NCBI GenBank assembly: GCA_003612525.1
Contig: RAZD01000001.1
Span: 248,001 to 312,000 of the forward strand
Reading direction: 5' to 3'
Source: a bacterium C-53
Lineage (GTDB): Bacteria > Bacillota > Clostridia > Lachnospirales > Lachnospiraceae
Length of the DNA stretch: 64,000 nt
This document shows, piece after piece, positions 1-9,166 of the stretch. The translations under genes were made by a program, and so were the position numbers. Under the pieces are notes generated by a model that saw only the letters and a list, made by a program, of their open reading frames with translations, was not told the origin of the DNA and made no database searches. Every line of letters begins with the position of its first letter. The first letter of the stretch is position 1.

Positions 1-269
1 AGTCCTGCCAGAACAGCATTCTGATGCCCCCTGTTCCGGCTCTGGCGAATCCCCATGAATCTTTCTTCCTCCGAAGCCAGAGAGCCGATTACTTCCCATG
101 TACGGTCTTTGCTTCCGTCATCGACGAACAGGATACGGCTTTTCGCATCTATTTCCCCTTTCATGACGAGTTCCTCTACTTTTTCAAGAAACATTCTGCT
201 GGTAATCGGAAGCACTTCCTGTTCATTATAACAGGGTATAATTATATATAAAACCGGCTTATCTGTCAT
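1..269 (-). CDS. Glycosyltransferase family 2, GtrB/DPM1-like (C-terminus beyond window edge)
   Basis: An ATG at 269 opens a frame that runs leftward to the window edge without a stop; 89 codons are visible. Seen: the GT-A nucleotide-sugar fold start IIIPCYNEQEVL (residues 9-20), VDDGSKDRT (49-57) with the paired Asp, and RNRGHQNA (77-84). The last motif is typical of enzymes that move a sugar from a nucleotide donor to polyprenyl phosphate; these normally end in two membrane helices, which cannot be checked here. The start overlaps the end of the upstream aminotransferase gene by 11 bp, so the two are probably translated from one message. The family is secure, the sugar is unknown. Confidence 0.85.
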   Translation of the reverse strand, partial: MTDKPVLYIIIPCYNEQEVLPITSRMFLEKVEELVMKGEIDAKSRILFVDDGSKDRTWEVIGSLASEEERFMGIRQSRNRGHQNAVLAG

Positions 270-1389
270 AAAATCTTTTTATCTCCCTGCAAATATACTC
301 TACTTCCCCGATTGTCAGACCATACCATAAAGGCAGCCTCAGAAGCCTTTCGCTTTCTTTCGTTGTATATTTGTCCTCACCGGCAAACGTTCCGAACCTG
401 ACTCCGGCCGGCGCCGTATGGAGAGGAATGTAGTGAAAGACTGCATTAATATCCTTTTGCCTCAGGTATGCAATCAATGCACTTCTCTCTGTTACATCTT
501 TCACTTTCATCCAGAACATATGTGCATTATGACTGCAATGCTCCGGTATATGAGGAATCTCGATCTTTCCCTGTTCTTCAAGCTCTTTCAGGACTTCATG
601 ATAACAGTTCCAGGCAGCCATCCTGCTGTCAAAGATCTTCTCCGCATTTTCAAGCTGCCCCCAGAGATATGCGGCATTCAGTTCACTTGGCAGGTAGGAA
701 GAACCAACATCCACCCAGGTGTATTTATCGATCTGGCCTCTGAAAAATTTGCTCCTGTTCGTGCCCTTTTCACGTATAATTTCCGCCTTTTCCGTCATTG
801 CAGGATCTTTTATTAAAAGGGCCCCGCCTTCTCCCATACTCAGATTTTTCGTCTCATGAAAGCTGAAACATCCAAAATCGCCAATGGCCCCAAGCGCTTT
901 CCCTTTATAGCTTGCCATGATTCCCTGAGCGGCATCCTCCACCACCGAAATGCCATGCCGTGCCGCAAGCTCCATAATTGTATCCATCTCACATGCGACG
1001 CCTGCATAATGAACCGGGACAATCGCCTTTGTTTTCTCCGTTATGGCATTCTCAATCAGAGTTTCATCTATATTCATCGTATCCGGCCGGATATCCACAA
1101 AGATTACCTTCGCGCCGCGCAGCACAAAAGCATCTGCCGTCGATACAAAAGTATAAGAGGGCATGATTACCTCATCCCCCTCTTTTATATCACACAACAG
1201 CGCTGCCATTTCCGTAGCGTGGGTACATGAAGTCGTAAGCAGAACTTTCGGCGACTTCGTCATCTCCTGAAGGAAGGCGCTGCACTTTTTTGTAAACTCA
1301 CCGTCTCCGCAAAGTTTATGGTTCAAAACCGCTTCTTTTATATAGATCATCTCGCTGCCTGTGCAAGGCGGAACATTAAAGTGAATCAT
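259..1389 (-). CDS. rffA: dTDP-4-amino-4,6-dideoxygalactose transaminase-like (DegT/DnrJ family)
   Basis: 376 residues, the usual length for the DegT/DnrJ/EryC1 sugar aminotransferases. The PLP lysine is K181 in SFHETKNLSMGEGGA, and D152 of VEDAAQ would hold the pyridine nitrogen. The N-terminal start MIHFNVPP..GSE and the overall pattern are those of RffA/WecE/FcnA, which aminate dTDP-4-keto-6-deoxyglucose to dTDP-4-amino-4,6-dideoxygalactose for surface glycans. The ATG at 1389 follows GGAG at about 8 bp and lies 30 bp downstream of a good sigma-A promoter. The next gene, a glycosyltransferase, overlaps its end. The family is certain; the exact sugar is inferred from similarity of pattern only. 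Confidence 0.85.
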   Translation of the reverse strand: MIHFNVPPCTGSEMIYIKEAVLNHKLCGDGEFTKKCSAFLQEMTKSPKVLLTTSCTHATEMAALLCDIKEGDEVIMPSYTFVSTADAFVLRGAKVIFVDIRPDTMNIDETLIENAITEKTKAIVPVHYAGVACEMDTIMELAARHGISVVEDAAQGIMASYKGKALGAIGDFGCFSFHETKNLSMGEGGALLIKDPAMTEKAEIIREKGTNRSKFFRGQIDKYTWVDVGSSYLPSELNAAYLWGQLENAEKIFDSRMAAWNCYHEVLKELEEQGKIEIPHIPEHCSHNAHMFWMKVKDVTERSALIAYLRQKDINAVFHYIPLHTAPAGVRFGTFAGEDKYTTKESERLLRLPLWYGLTIGEVEYICREIKRFYDR

Positions 1390-1418
1390 ATGGTTTCTCC
1401 GATCAATTACTATGTGAT

Positions 1419-1446
1419 ATTATAGCATAATCGGCCTCTAATTCAA
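1419..1446 (-). promoter_or_regulatory. Sigma-A promoter of the rffA-glycosyltransferase unit
   Basis: On the minus strand TTGAAT (1446-1441), a 16 bp spacer and a perfect TATAAT (1424-1419). The gene start lies 30 bp downstream. Confidence 0.65.
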
Positions 1447-1495
1447 TCCTTTCTTTCGCATTTGGAAAAAGTCGTTCTGTTTTTTTACTATTCTT

Positions 1496-1524
1496 TTGCA
1501 ATTCTATTCTCTTTCTGATACGAT
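1496..1524 (+). promoter_or_regulatory. Probable promoter of the membrane protein gene at 1561
   Basis: TTGCAA (1496-1501), 17 bp spacer, TACGAT (1519-1524), then GGAGG at 1548-1552 and the ATG at 1561. The -10 matches only four of six positions, so the assignment is moderate. Confidence 0.45.
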
Positions 1525-1560
1525 AGAGTAGAACGATCATAATATCCGGAGGTTTTGAAA

Positions 1561-3141
1561 ATGAAACAATATCAGCACAACAAAAGAATTACGAGGATTC
1601 TACTTCTTATTACAACAATACACTGGTGTATCACATTCTTCACCGACCGTCTTGTCTTTACGGAAAAACCGACAGAAGAAATCTTTAATTACAGTATATG
1701 CAAAATCATTCTCTATATCCTGCTCTTTTTCATTTACCGCACGGTATACCGTATTTTTCTTTCCCAGGACAAACAGGAATATGTGGAATATAAAGTTGCC
1801 AAATATGCGCTGATCTATCTGATTCCGATTGCCGCTGTTCTGATTATCAAGCTCCCCGAAGGGTTCTTAAGCAATGATGAAACGCTGATTTTCGGTGAAG
1901 CGTCACGGCTTGCAAGTTATACCTGGTTTTATTATCTGACGACCTATTACTATATTGTGACTATGATGCTGATCCCTTGTTTTTTAGGGCCGATTCTTGT
2001 AAAAGTCGTACTGCAAGTTGCCGTATGCGGTTACTGTGTTTACCGCCTGTGCCGGTATCTTGATTCCATTGACCAGAACAGTATCCTGAAAGCATCAAAA
2101 ACAGGCCGGTTTTTCGGGCGTTTTCTATATCTGGCATTCCTTCTTCCCCCTGTGCTCGCTTATACGACTTCAGCGCACAGAATCCCAATTTATTATCTGT
2201 TGTACCTGCTGATGATTTTCATACTGCTGATGGACATGCTTGAGCAGAAAGCCGCTTCACTCGGGAAAACTGTCTCACTGCTTTTTCTCGGCGCCGTGCT
2301 TACCCAGTGGAGGACGGAAGGTATCTACCTTTTCGCGCTTGTTCCCATTCTGCTTTTTATCTCTTACAAAAATTTAAGATGCAGAAAATATGCGCTGTCC
2401 GTGGTTCTTGCCTCACTAGCAATACAGTATCTGCTCACCATTCCGCAAAACGGCTCCCTCTTTCCCGACCGGCTGAACGCTCAGGCAGAAAACCGTATGG
2501 GGCCTTTTTACGCATATACGATCACAAACATGTACCGGAATGGACTTGATCTTGACAAAAATGCGGAAGATTTAAAAGAGGTGGACCGTTATATTTCCAT
2601 TGACACGATCGAGGCGATCAATAACGATCTGAAAGATATCAACTACGAAGATGTGTTGATTCTCTATTACGAAGGATATACCGGAACGCGCGCCGACGCA
2701 TCCCCCGAAGATTATAAGGCTTATGTTGATGCCTGCAAACGTATCTTCATTCATAATCCCATCGTTCTTTTAAAGACAAGAATCGGCGCATTCCATTATG
2801 CCGCCACACCATACGATATCGTATGGCCGGCAGGCGGCGTGGCAGGATTCCTCTCTTTTGGAATCAGTATCATCAAGGTGTGTGCATACAATCTCTATAT
2901 CCCTCACCTGATTCTGCTTGGATTATGGATTTATTCAATCCTGTGCCGAAAGCCTTTTACGTTTTTTATGACATCGGGACTCTGCTGCCACTGGCTCATT
3001 GTATTTGTCCTGGCCCCGGCATCCTATTTTAAATATTATTTCCCGATTTACATGACTATGTACTTTTACCTGATTCTGCTTCTGATCGGAGCGGCATACA
3101 GGGCCTACGGCTCCAGTAAACACGTATCGTTTCTGGTGTAG
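1561..3141 (+). CDS. Polytopic membrane protein, GT-C glycosyltransferase-like, function unknown
   Basis: 526 residues with roughly ten or more hydrophobic segments. The acidic site in the first large outer loop (LSNDETLIFGEASRL) and the later RTEGIYLF next to a helix resemble the layout of GT-C polyprenyl-phosphate-sugar transferases, but no diagnostic motif proves this. I start at the ATG at 1561, which lies 8 bp after GGAGG; a TTG two codons earlier is only 2 bp from that site. The gene is transcribed alone, divergent from the sugar aminotransferase, and ends in a strong shared terminator. A role in the neighbouring surface glycan is inferred from position. Confidence 0.75.
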   Translation: MKQYQHNKRITRILLLITTIHWCITFFTDRLVFTEKPTEEIFNYSICKIILYILLFFIYRTVYRIFLSQDKQEYVEYKVAKYALIYLIPIAAVLIIKLPEGFLSNDETLIFGEASRLASYTWFYYLTTYYYIVTMMLIPCFLGPILVKVVLQVAVCGYCVYRLCRYLDSIDQNSILKASKTGRFFGRFLYLAFLLPPVLAYTTSAHRIPIYYLLYLLMIFILLMDMLEQKAASLGKTVSLLFLGAVLTQWRTEGIYLFALVPILLFISYKNLRCRKYALSVVLASLAIQYLLTIPQNGSLFPDRLNAQAENRMGPFYAYTITNMYRNGLDLDKNAEDLKEVDRYISIDTIEAINNDLKDINYEDVLILYYEGYTGTRADASPEDYKAYVDACKRIFIHNPIVLLKTRIGAFHYAATPYDIVWPAGGVAGFLSFGISIIKVCAYNLYIPHLILLGLWIYSILCRKPFTFFMTSGLCCHWLIVFVLAPASYFKYYFPIYMTMYFYLILLLIGAAYRAYGSSKHVSFLV

Positions 3142-3187
3142 AAAAACAGGATGAAAAGTTTCCTCTGAACTTTTCATCCTGTTTTTT
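3142..3187. terminator. Bidirectional intrinsic terminator
   Basis: A perfect 19 bp stem (3142-3160 with 3168-3186) and a 7 nt loop, flanked by an A run on one side and a T run on the other. It serves the membrane protein gene on the plus strand and the five-gene operon arriving on the minus strand. Confidence 0.9.
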
Positions 3188-3199
3188 ATTTTAAAGCGT

Positions 3200-4549
3200 T
3201 TACAGAGCCTTCACATACCTGACCGTATCTCCCTGGCGAAATTCTCTTGTGGCAGACGTTATAATCATCTGATCGGCACTGACAGCGCCCTCCTCAAGCG
3301 CCGCCCACTTTTCATTCTTATCGCGAAGCCCCACATTGACGCGCCGCACGAAATATTCCTGCCCCATGATGCCTTCGCGCTCCTCCATCACATAGATATA
3401 ATACCTTCCGTTTTCCTCATAAAGCGCCTCGATCGGAATACAGCAGCGCTCTCTCTCCCCGCTTTGCGTACAGGTAAGCGTCCCCGTCATACCGGGCATT
3501 CCTGCGCTCTCCGGGAGAGAAAGAATCACCTCATACATCCCCGGCTGGACTTTACTTTCCATGAGGCTCTCAATTACCGCATCGACCTTTCCTATACCGG
3601 AAAGATCTAATGACACAGCGCCTCCAATCCGAAAATACCGGATTTGGTCTTTTTCAATCACTGCCTTGAATCGGCAGGATTTCCCCTCATCCGTCATCAG
3701 CATCACAGCCGTGTCAGGCACCCTCGCGCCCACAGTGATGAAAATATCCGTAATCATCCCGTCCGCCTCCGCCATCACAACTCCACCGCTGTCCTGAATA
3801 CCGTGATAAACCCGAATTCTCTCCTGGATTTCCCGAAGCTCAAGACGATACACATCCAAAGTGGAATCCACTTCTTCCGGGAGCAAGGAATCCTGTACAC
3901 TCCGCGCCGCCGCTCTCACATTCTCCTCCCCGGTCTTTGCAGCCTCCTCTCTGTCAAATTCGGCGCTCTGCACCGAACTTTCAAGAGATGCCTTCTGGGA
4001 ACCATTCATTGCAGAGGCGGGCGTATCATCCTTATAACTTTTCAATGCGCTTCCCGCACTATTATACCGGGCCTGCGCACGGCGGTTACCCTGCTCTTCC
4101 TTCCATCGGGCGCTCTCATAATCCTCCATCGCTCTTGCCTGCTCCAACAACTTCCGCTGATTTCGTATTTCCTGATTCTTTGCAAGCGTATCTATTCTCA
4201 CACGCAGTTTTTCAGCCTCATTTTCCTGCTCTTTTATATTTTTCTCAATATCCGAAAGATCAATGGTAAAAAGCACATCGCCGCTAGAAACCACATCTCC
4301 AACATTCACAAATATCGTTTCCACACGCATTCCATCAAGCGACGTCACGGCGCGGCTGCCGCCTTCCACAACAACTCCGTCCGCCTTCACAGAATGTTCA
4401 AGCGATTTTGACTCCGGCACAACGCATGACACAATCGGCAGACGGTAAGCATAAACACTCTTTGATATAAATGTACAAATCCACATAAGGCCAAGAAAAA
4501 CGACAAATCCAATGAACGCTTTCTTTCTTATTCCGCTTATTTTACTCAT
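3200..4549 (-). CDS. HlyD/RND-type membrane-fusion adaptor protein
   Basis: 449 residues from the ATG at 4549. One N-terminal membrane helix (about 12-30) is followed by the first half of a lipoyl/barrel domain (GDVVSSGDVLFTID), a long Lys/Glu/Arg-rich helical hairpin (about 105-260) and the second barrel half (ADGMITDIFITVGARV), the usual adaptor layout. It is the last gene of the operon, 5 bp after a MalG-like permease. Adaptors normally work with MacB-type or RND exporters; here the only transport genes nearby are importer-type permeases, which is unusual. It probably sits outside the membrane with the lipoproteins of the same operon. The family call is firm, the partner is not known. Confidence 0.85.
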   Translation of the reverse strand: MSKISGIRKKAFIGFVVFLGLMWICTFISKSVYAYRLPIVSCVVPESKSLEHSVKADGVVVEGGSRAVTSLDGMRVETIFVNVGDVVSSGDVLFTIDLSDIEKNIKEQENEAEKLRVRIDTLAKNQEIRNQRKLLEQARAMEDYESARWKEEQGNRRAQARYNSAGSALKSYKDDTPASAMNGSQKASLESSVQSAEFDREEAAKTGEENVRAAARSVQDSLLPEEVDSTLDVYRLELREIQERIRVYHGIQDSGGVVMAEADGMITDIFITVGARVPDTAVMLMTDEGKSCRFKAVIEKDQIRYFRIGGAVSLDLSGIGKVDAVIESLMESKVQPGMYEVILSLPESAGMPGMTGTLTCTQSGERERCCIPIEALYEENGRYYIYVMEEREGIMGQEYFVRRVNVGLRDKNEKWAALEEGAVSADQMIITSATREFRQGDTVRYVKAL

Positions 4550-4554
4550 AGTTT

Positions 4555-5412
4555 CTACTCTTTCAATCCTGAATATATAATTCCCGCCTCCAGCGCATCC
4601 TGTCCGGCAAGAAATACAAACACAGCCGGTATCAGCATAATTACGGATGCACAGAAAGATGCGCCTGCCTGATTGATCGTGATTTTCGGAAAAAACATGG
4701 ACAAAGGCCAGAGCGTCTTGTCCGACAGAAAAGCCATTGGCTGTTCTATCATATTCCAATACTCAAGAAACCCAAGCACGAGGGCGGATACCAGACCGCT
4801 TTTTCCAAGCGGCAGACCAATCTTTGTAAATATCGCCCATTCCCCCGCACCGTCAATGCGTGCCGCTTCCACAAGCTGTATCGGAATACGGCGGAATCCC
4901 CCATAAGATAAGAAAACGGGAAAAGCAGAAAACACGGCAGGGAGTATCACGGCAGCATGCGAATCAAGCAACGATAATCGCTTCAGCGTAAGATAGTTCG
5001 ACATCATCATCACCTGAAACGGAAGAAGCATGAGCACTTCATAGAGCAGAAACAGACTCTTTGCGCCACGCACACGATAAACCGCAAAAGCCCATGCGCC
5101 AGGCACTCCCACAAGAAGTTGTCCGGCAAGAATGCAACACACAATCTTCATGGAATTCCAGAAAAGCACAAAAAACTGAGGCGTTTCAAAAAGAAGCTTT
5201 TTATAATTTTGAAACGTCGGATAATCCGGCATCAGCCTCCATCCGTTCATTCCACCCGCTCCCATAAATACGGGCAATAAATAATCACTTAATTCATAAC
5301 TGTCCATGAAAGAACCTGTGATTAACAGAAACACAGGAATTAAAATGATAACACACAAAATTCCTAATATCACATTGCAAAATCCCTTCTCAATCCCTTC
5401 AAACAGCTTCAT
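4555..5412 (-). CDS. ABC carbohydrate-type permease, MalG/UgpE-like
   Basis: 285 residues with six predicted membrane helices. The EAA loop that docks the ATPase is visible at 182-202 (VEAARIDGAGEWAIFTKI), and the N-terminal LITGSFMDSYEL resembles MalG-type subunits. It lies between the MalF-like permease (15 bp gap) and the adaptor gene. No ATPase gene is in the operon; Firmicutes commonly use a shared MsmX-type ATPase for such permeases, which is the likely explanation. Substrate unknown; given the unusual solute-binding partner a sugar should not be assumed. Confidence 0.88.
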   Translation of the reverse strand: MKLFEGIEKGFCNVILGILCVIILIPVFLLITGSFMDSYELSDYLLPVFMGAGGMNGWRLMPDYPTFQNYKKLLFETPQFFVLFWNSMKIVCCILAGQLLVGVPGAWAFAVYRVRGAKSLFLLYEVLMLLPFQVMMMSNYLTLKRLSLLDSHAAVILPAVFSAFPVFLSYGGFRRIPIQLVEAARIDGAGEWAIFTKIGLPLGKSGLVSALVLGFLEYWNMIEQPMAFLSDKTLWPLSMFFPKITINQAGASFCASVIMLIPAVFVFLAGQDALEAGIIYSGLKE

Positions 5413-5427
5413 GTCCGTCCCCCCCTT

Positions 5428-6243
5428 TCATATTTCATTGTCCCATAACTTCTGTAAGATAAAAATCATCACAAACAGTACAACTCCCGTACATACAGTT
5501 GCCGCCGCCATCTTGTCAAGCTCCAGATTCACAAACCAGTTATTAAATAAATGCTGCAAAAGATACATATCCTTCGGCGGATAAGACCCTGCAACCAGAT
5601 ATGCTTCTCTGTAGATCTTAAAAGAATTTAAAACAGACAAAATGACAATCGTAAATAAACTCCCCTTTAAATCCGGCAGAATAATATACCGGAATATTCT
5701 TATCCCACCGGCTCCGTCCATCTGCGCCGCTTCTATCGTTTCCTTCGACACTGCCAGAATCCCGGCAAACCATAATACGATCGTATATCCGATATTTTTC
5801 CAGATATAACTGATCACAAGCACAGAAAAAGAAGGCTTATAAAAAATCATTTCCCAGACAATCGCAACGGCTGCCGTCGGCATCGCCATAGGAAGAAGAG
5901 AAAAAGATTTTACTGCACCGGAACTGGAAATATGGCTTAACAGAACTGCCGCGATAAATCCACTTACAACAAGCAGCGGTATGCAGACAATGGTGAACGC
6001 CGCCGTATTTTTTACCGCAAGACGAAACGCCTCATTCGCAAAAACAGTCCGGTAATTGGCAGCTCCAACAAATTCACTTGTCACTGCCGTGGTAAAAGAC
6101 CGTTTCACCACATCCATAAATGGAAAAATCACAAAAATCAGCACGCCAAGAAAGCTGGGAGCCAGGAAGAGGAGAAAACTCCTCCTCTCCCTACTCCGCC
6201 ATGTGCAGTGAGACTTTTTCCATAACCGCCAAAACGGTTTCAT
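5428..6243 (-). CDS. ABC carbohydrate-type permease, MalF/UgpA-like
   Basis: 271 residues from the ATG at 6243. I chose this start because AAGGAG sits 8 bp before it; the longer frame up to 6285 has no ribosome site in place. It overlaps the end of the solute-binding gene by 53 bp. Seen: RRSFLLFLAPSFLGVL, the usual first helix of MalF-type subunits, six helices in all, and the EAA loop IEAAQMDGAGGIRIFRY (about 171-187). It pairs with the MalG-like gene downstream to form the membrane channel. Confidence 0.87.
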   Translation of the reverse strand: MKPFWRLWKKSHCTWRSRERRSFLLFLAPSFLGVLIFVIFPFMDVVKRSFTTAVTSEFVGAANYRTVFANEAFRLAVKNTAAFTIVCIPLLVVSGFIAAVLLSHISSSGAVKSFSLLPMAMPTAAVAIVWEMIFYKPSFSVLVISYIWKNIGYTIVLWFAGILAVSKETIEAAQMDGAGGIRIFRYIILPDLKGSLFTIVILSVLNSFKIYREAYLVAGSYPPKDMYLLQHLFNNWFVNLELDKMAAATVCTGVVLFVMIFILQKLWDNEI

Positions 6244-8578
6244 CCACATTTCTCCTTCCCTGCAGGAGCGCTTCGCCCTCCTCAATCACTGCTTCTTCCA
6301 GTACCAAATCATTGATATAAGCAGATTTCAATCCGAGCATCAGACTTAGAAATTCATCCTTCTCCTTCGCATCAGGCCAGTAAATATCGAACCCTATACC
6401 GACTCCGTTTTCATCCGATGTATACATACCGGCATAGCTTTGTCCTTCCACCTTATTCTGTTCCGCATTATCCTCCATCTTTTTCTCAAACGCTTCCTTA
6501 TTTACCGGAAGCCCGTAATTCATCATTGCCTGCACCTGTGTTCCAAGCATAATCTCCACAAGCGACTGTGCTGTTTCTTCTTTTTCCGTTGAAGCGGATA
6601 TTCCAATCATAGAAGCCGGCACAAACACGCAATTTCCCTTTTCCCCAAGCGACTGCAGAATCACGTCATCATTCCCATCCGTCCTCTTCACCGATATTAT
6701 ATTATGATAATCATAATCATTATCTAGTTTCCCCACCATAAGCATCGGTTCTTTGCCTGCACAAAACTCCATCGTATTCTTAATCATCGAAAGACCATAA
6801 TCGCTCTCATCATACCGATAACCAAAATCTGTCCAATATCTGGTGTCCAACTCATTAAATTTATCTATATATTTCTGTGGCAGGCCATCCATCTGCGCAT
6901 CATAAATACGTTTTGCCTGCGTATAAAATTCCTTCAATAACGCTTCGTCAATCGTCCCATCTTCCTTCTTCCACATCACTTCACCGGATAAAGCACACAT
7001 TTTGAGCACCATTCGATCGGAGTATAATCCCAGAATATCCTTTTCCGGATTTTCCCTCCGAAGCGTTTCCACCGCATCTGCAAATGACGCAAGGTCTTTA
7101 ATTCCGGCTACGTCTTTCTCATGTCCGGCAACAGCCGATAGACTCACCTGCGCTGGAATATAATATAGTTTTCCATCCTTTATGAATGCATCCGTAATAT
7201 TTTCAAACAGGGCACCACTGCCTGTCATCTCTGAAAGAAGCGGGCCTAAATCTTTCAGAATCCCCTTTTCTACGTAAGAATCTATAGGAAGCCCGTCAAG
7301 AATCAGGATATCCGGTCCCTCCCCTGACATGATTTCCGTATTCAGTTTCTTAAGCGCATCGTCCCTTGTCGTGGAAGAGCCTTCCTGCACACCGATTTGA
7401 TAATCGACATAAACATCCGAATCCGCGCTCTGTAATACAGAAATTGCCTGACGCAGCGTATCATTCTCTTTGAGACTGTACGCTTTTATCCTCTGACCCG
7501 GAACAGTTGGAATGTCAGGATCATATACATAACGCACAAGCTTACTTTTATAATAATCACTGAAAAGTGTTAAAAACTGCTCTCCCTCAATCATGACCAT
7601 TCCCTGTAAAGCAAGAAGCGGAGAGCTGAAACTTGACAATGTACCGTCAATGACCTGCTCAATTGCACTGCCGCCTGCTACATGACGGTGAAGCCCTTTC
7701 TTACCAGCCAGATAAAAGGTATTCTCCTCTCCCGGAAAAACATAAAACTCATAGGCGTTATCGCCGCCTGAAAACGAATTCATTGCATACTGCTCTTCCA
7801 TGAAATCTTTCCACACAGGATCCTCAATGTAAGATTCCGTATCCATATCATACATCCACATATTTGCTCTGGTATCACAGAGAATCATCGTATGTCCCGA
7901 AAAAGCGGCCAGCGCCATTATACTCTCTGTTTTCAAATACTCCTTCATACTCCCGTCTTCAGGATTTAACTCATAGATCATGTCGGACCCCAACCCCACC
8001 GCAAAGGCACGTCCCGAATCACTTGCAAAAATATGATTGATATACCCATTGTTTAATGATGGCGGCATATCAAATGAAACTTTCGTTCCGTCCTCTTTGA
8101 CAAGAACCAGGATTTTTTCTGCCGTATCCCAGTCCCCGCCATGCTCGCTGCCGGCAATGACCGTATCTCCATTCGGAAGAACCGCCATATCTATAATATA
8201 ATAATCATTCAGAATCTCCTGAAACCACCCCTGCTGATCTGTTTCCCATGTCTCGCCTCCATCCTTTGAAATCAGGCGCGGACCCTCTTTATCCGGAATT
8301 ACAAGGGTACCGTCCGATAATTTCACGATTCCCACCGGGCGGGACGGTGACATTGGAAGCTCAATCTCCTGCTCCACATAACGCCCCTTCGCAGTTGAAT
8401 CCGCCGCATCTTCCTCTTTCACGTCTTTCTCACCATTTAAAATCTCATTGTCAGATACCTCTCCCTTTCCTTTCACAACAGGAACCCTGCCGCATCCGGT
8501 CAAGAAAGAACCAATGATGGCTGTCATCAGTGTGAAGATCAAAATTTTTTTCCACCCCTTAAATATCATTTTTTTCAT
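6191..8578 (-). CDS. Large solute-binding lipoprotein with N-terminal Asp-box/propeller-like part
   Basis: 795 residues from the ATG at 8578 (AAAGGAG 8 bp upstream; the GTG at 8587 is less well placed). A lipoprotein signal ends at C29 (SFLTGC). Residues about 70-345 form a beta-rich segment with an Asp-box (SKDGGETW, 104-111) and repeating short strands of the type GTLVIPD, GDTVIAGS, as in BNR or beta-propeller sensors. From about 355 to the end it has the look of a family 1 extracellular solute-binding protein (DILILDGLPIDSYVEKGIL, repeated aromatic motifs, CVFVPASMIGIS). Ordinary sugar-binding lipoproteins have about 420-550 residues, so the N-terminal half is an addition. It is the second gene of the operon; the permeases follow. 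The ligand is unknown. Confidence 0.85.
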   Translation of the reverse strand: MKKMIFKGWKKILIFTLMTAIIGSFLTGCGRVPVVKGKGEVSDNEILNGEKDVKEEDAADSTAKGRYVEQEIELPMSPSRPVGIVKLSDGTLVIPDKEGPRLISKDGGETWETDQQGWFQEILNDYYIIDMAVLPNGDTVIAGSEHGGDWDTAEKILVLVKEDGTKVSFDMPPSLNNGYINHIFASDSGRAFAVGLGSDMIYELNPEDGSMKEYLKTESIMALAAFSGHTMILCDTRANMWMYDMDTESYIEDPVWKDFMEEQYAMNSFSGGDNAYEFYVFPGEENTFYLAGKKGLHRHVAGGSAIEQVIDGTLSSFSSPLLALQGMVMIEGEQFLTLFSDYYKSKLVRYVYDPDIPTVPGQRIKAYSLKENDTLRQAISVLQSADSDVYVDYQIGVQEGSSTTRDDALKKLNTEIMSGEGPDILILDGLPIDSYVEKGILKDLGPLLSEMTGSGALFENITDAFIKDGKLYYIPAQVSLSAVAGHEKDVAGIKDLASFADAVETLRRENPEKDILGLYSDRMVLKMCALSGEVMWKKEDGTIDEALLKEFYTQAKRIYDAQMDGLPQKYIDKFNELDTRYWTDFGYRYDESDYGLSMIKNTMEFCAGKEPMLMVGKLDNDYDYHNIISVKRTDGNDDVILQSLGEKGNCVFVPASMIGISASTEKEETAQSLVEIMLGTQVQAMMNYGLPVNKEAFEKKMEDNAEQNKVEGQSYAGMYTSDENGVGIGFDIYWPDAKEKDEFLSLMLGLKSAYINDLVLEEAVIEEGEALLQGRRNVDETVLAVMEKVSLHMAE

Positions 8579-8606
8579 AGCAAACACTCCTTTCTATCAT
8601 TTTTCT

Positions 8607-9098
8607 TTATACATCTATTTCTATCAGGACTCTCTTTGCAACAAACTCATCGTTTTCATAATATCCATACAGCTCAAGTCCGCAATCCGGCGTAATATCT
8701 GAAAATGATGCCTCCCTTCTCTTAATATCGGCTCCGCCTCCTACGATTGTCCAATGTTCAAATTCCGTATCATCCATGAACCGAACGGTTACCAGTTCTT
8801 CGTCCGGACTGCCTTCCTCCGGTATATATACCACGCTGTCCTCCACAAAGGTTCTGCTGATGACAACACTGTTATCTCCTATTTCTCTTATTTTTCCCGG
8901 AAGATAGACCTGCCCTTCCTCCTGCGTCTCCACACTTTCATTTGACGAAATGCCTTTCTCCGGTGCACTTTCCTCTGGTATCGGTTCCTCCACCTGAATC
9001 GTCGGAACCACATCCGGCTCCGGCTCCGCTGCGCCGCATCCCACTGCCGTCACCAGAACGGTTGCTGCCATAGCCGCTGTAACCCAATTGTTTTTCAT
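8607..9098 (-). CDS. Small lipoprotein, function unknown
   Basis: 163 residues from the ATG at 9098, preceded by AAGGGGA. The signal peptide ends in a lipobox TAVGC with C21 as the lipid-bearing residue; an acidic Pro/Glu-rich linker (about 25-65) follows, then a compact beta-rich domain (YLPGKIREIGDNSVVIS to the end, VAKRVLIEIDV) that looks like an OB/DUF-type fold of the sort found in secreted lipoproteins. No known family motif is recognised. It is the first gene of the operon, 28 bp before the solute-binding gene, and directly behind a promoter with the same double box as that of the neighbouring two-component system. Confidence 0.75.
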   Translation of the reverse strand: MKNNWVTAAMAATVLVTAVGCGAAEPEPDVVPTIQVEEPIPEESAPEKGISSNESVETQEEGQVYLPGKIREIGDNSVVISRTFVEDSVVYIPEEGSPDEELVTVRFMDDTEFEHWTIVGGGADIKRREASFSDITPDCGLELYGYYENDEFVAKRVLIEIDV

Positions 9099-9166
9099 AA
9101 ATATTCCCCTTTTCTTTTGTTGTAACATACAGGCATTATGATTCGTGCCTGCATGTTGTTATTCCA

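Noticed and set aside
24-251. Open frame of 75 codons on the plus strand at the left edge
   Set aside because: The minus strand of the same stretch encodes a clear GT2 N-terminus; the plus frame is its shadow.
3644-4411. 255-codon open frame on the plus strand
   Set aside because: It is antisense to the HlyD-like gene, rich in His/Ser/Arg without any family pattern, and lacks a ribosome site.
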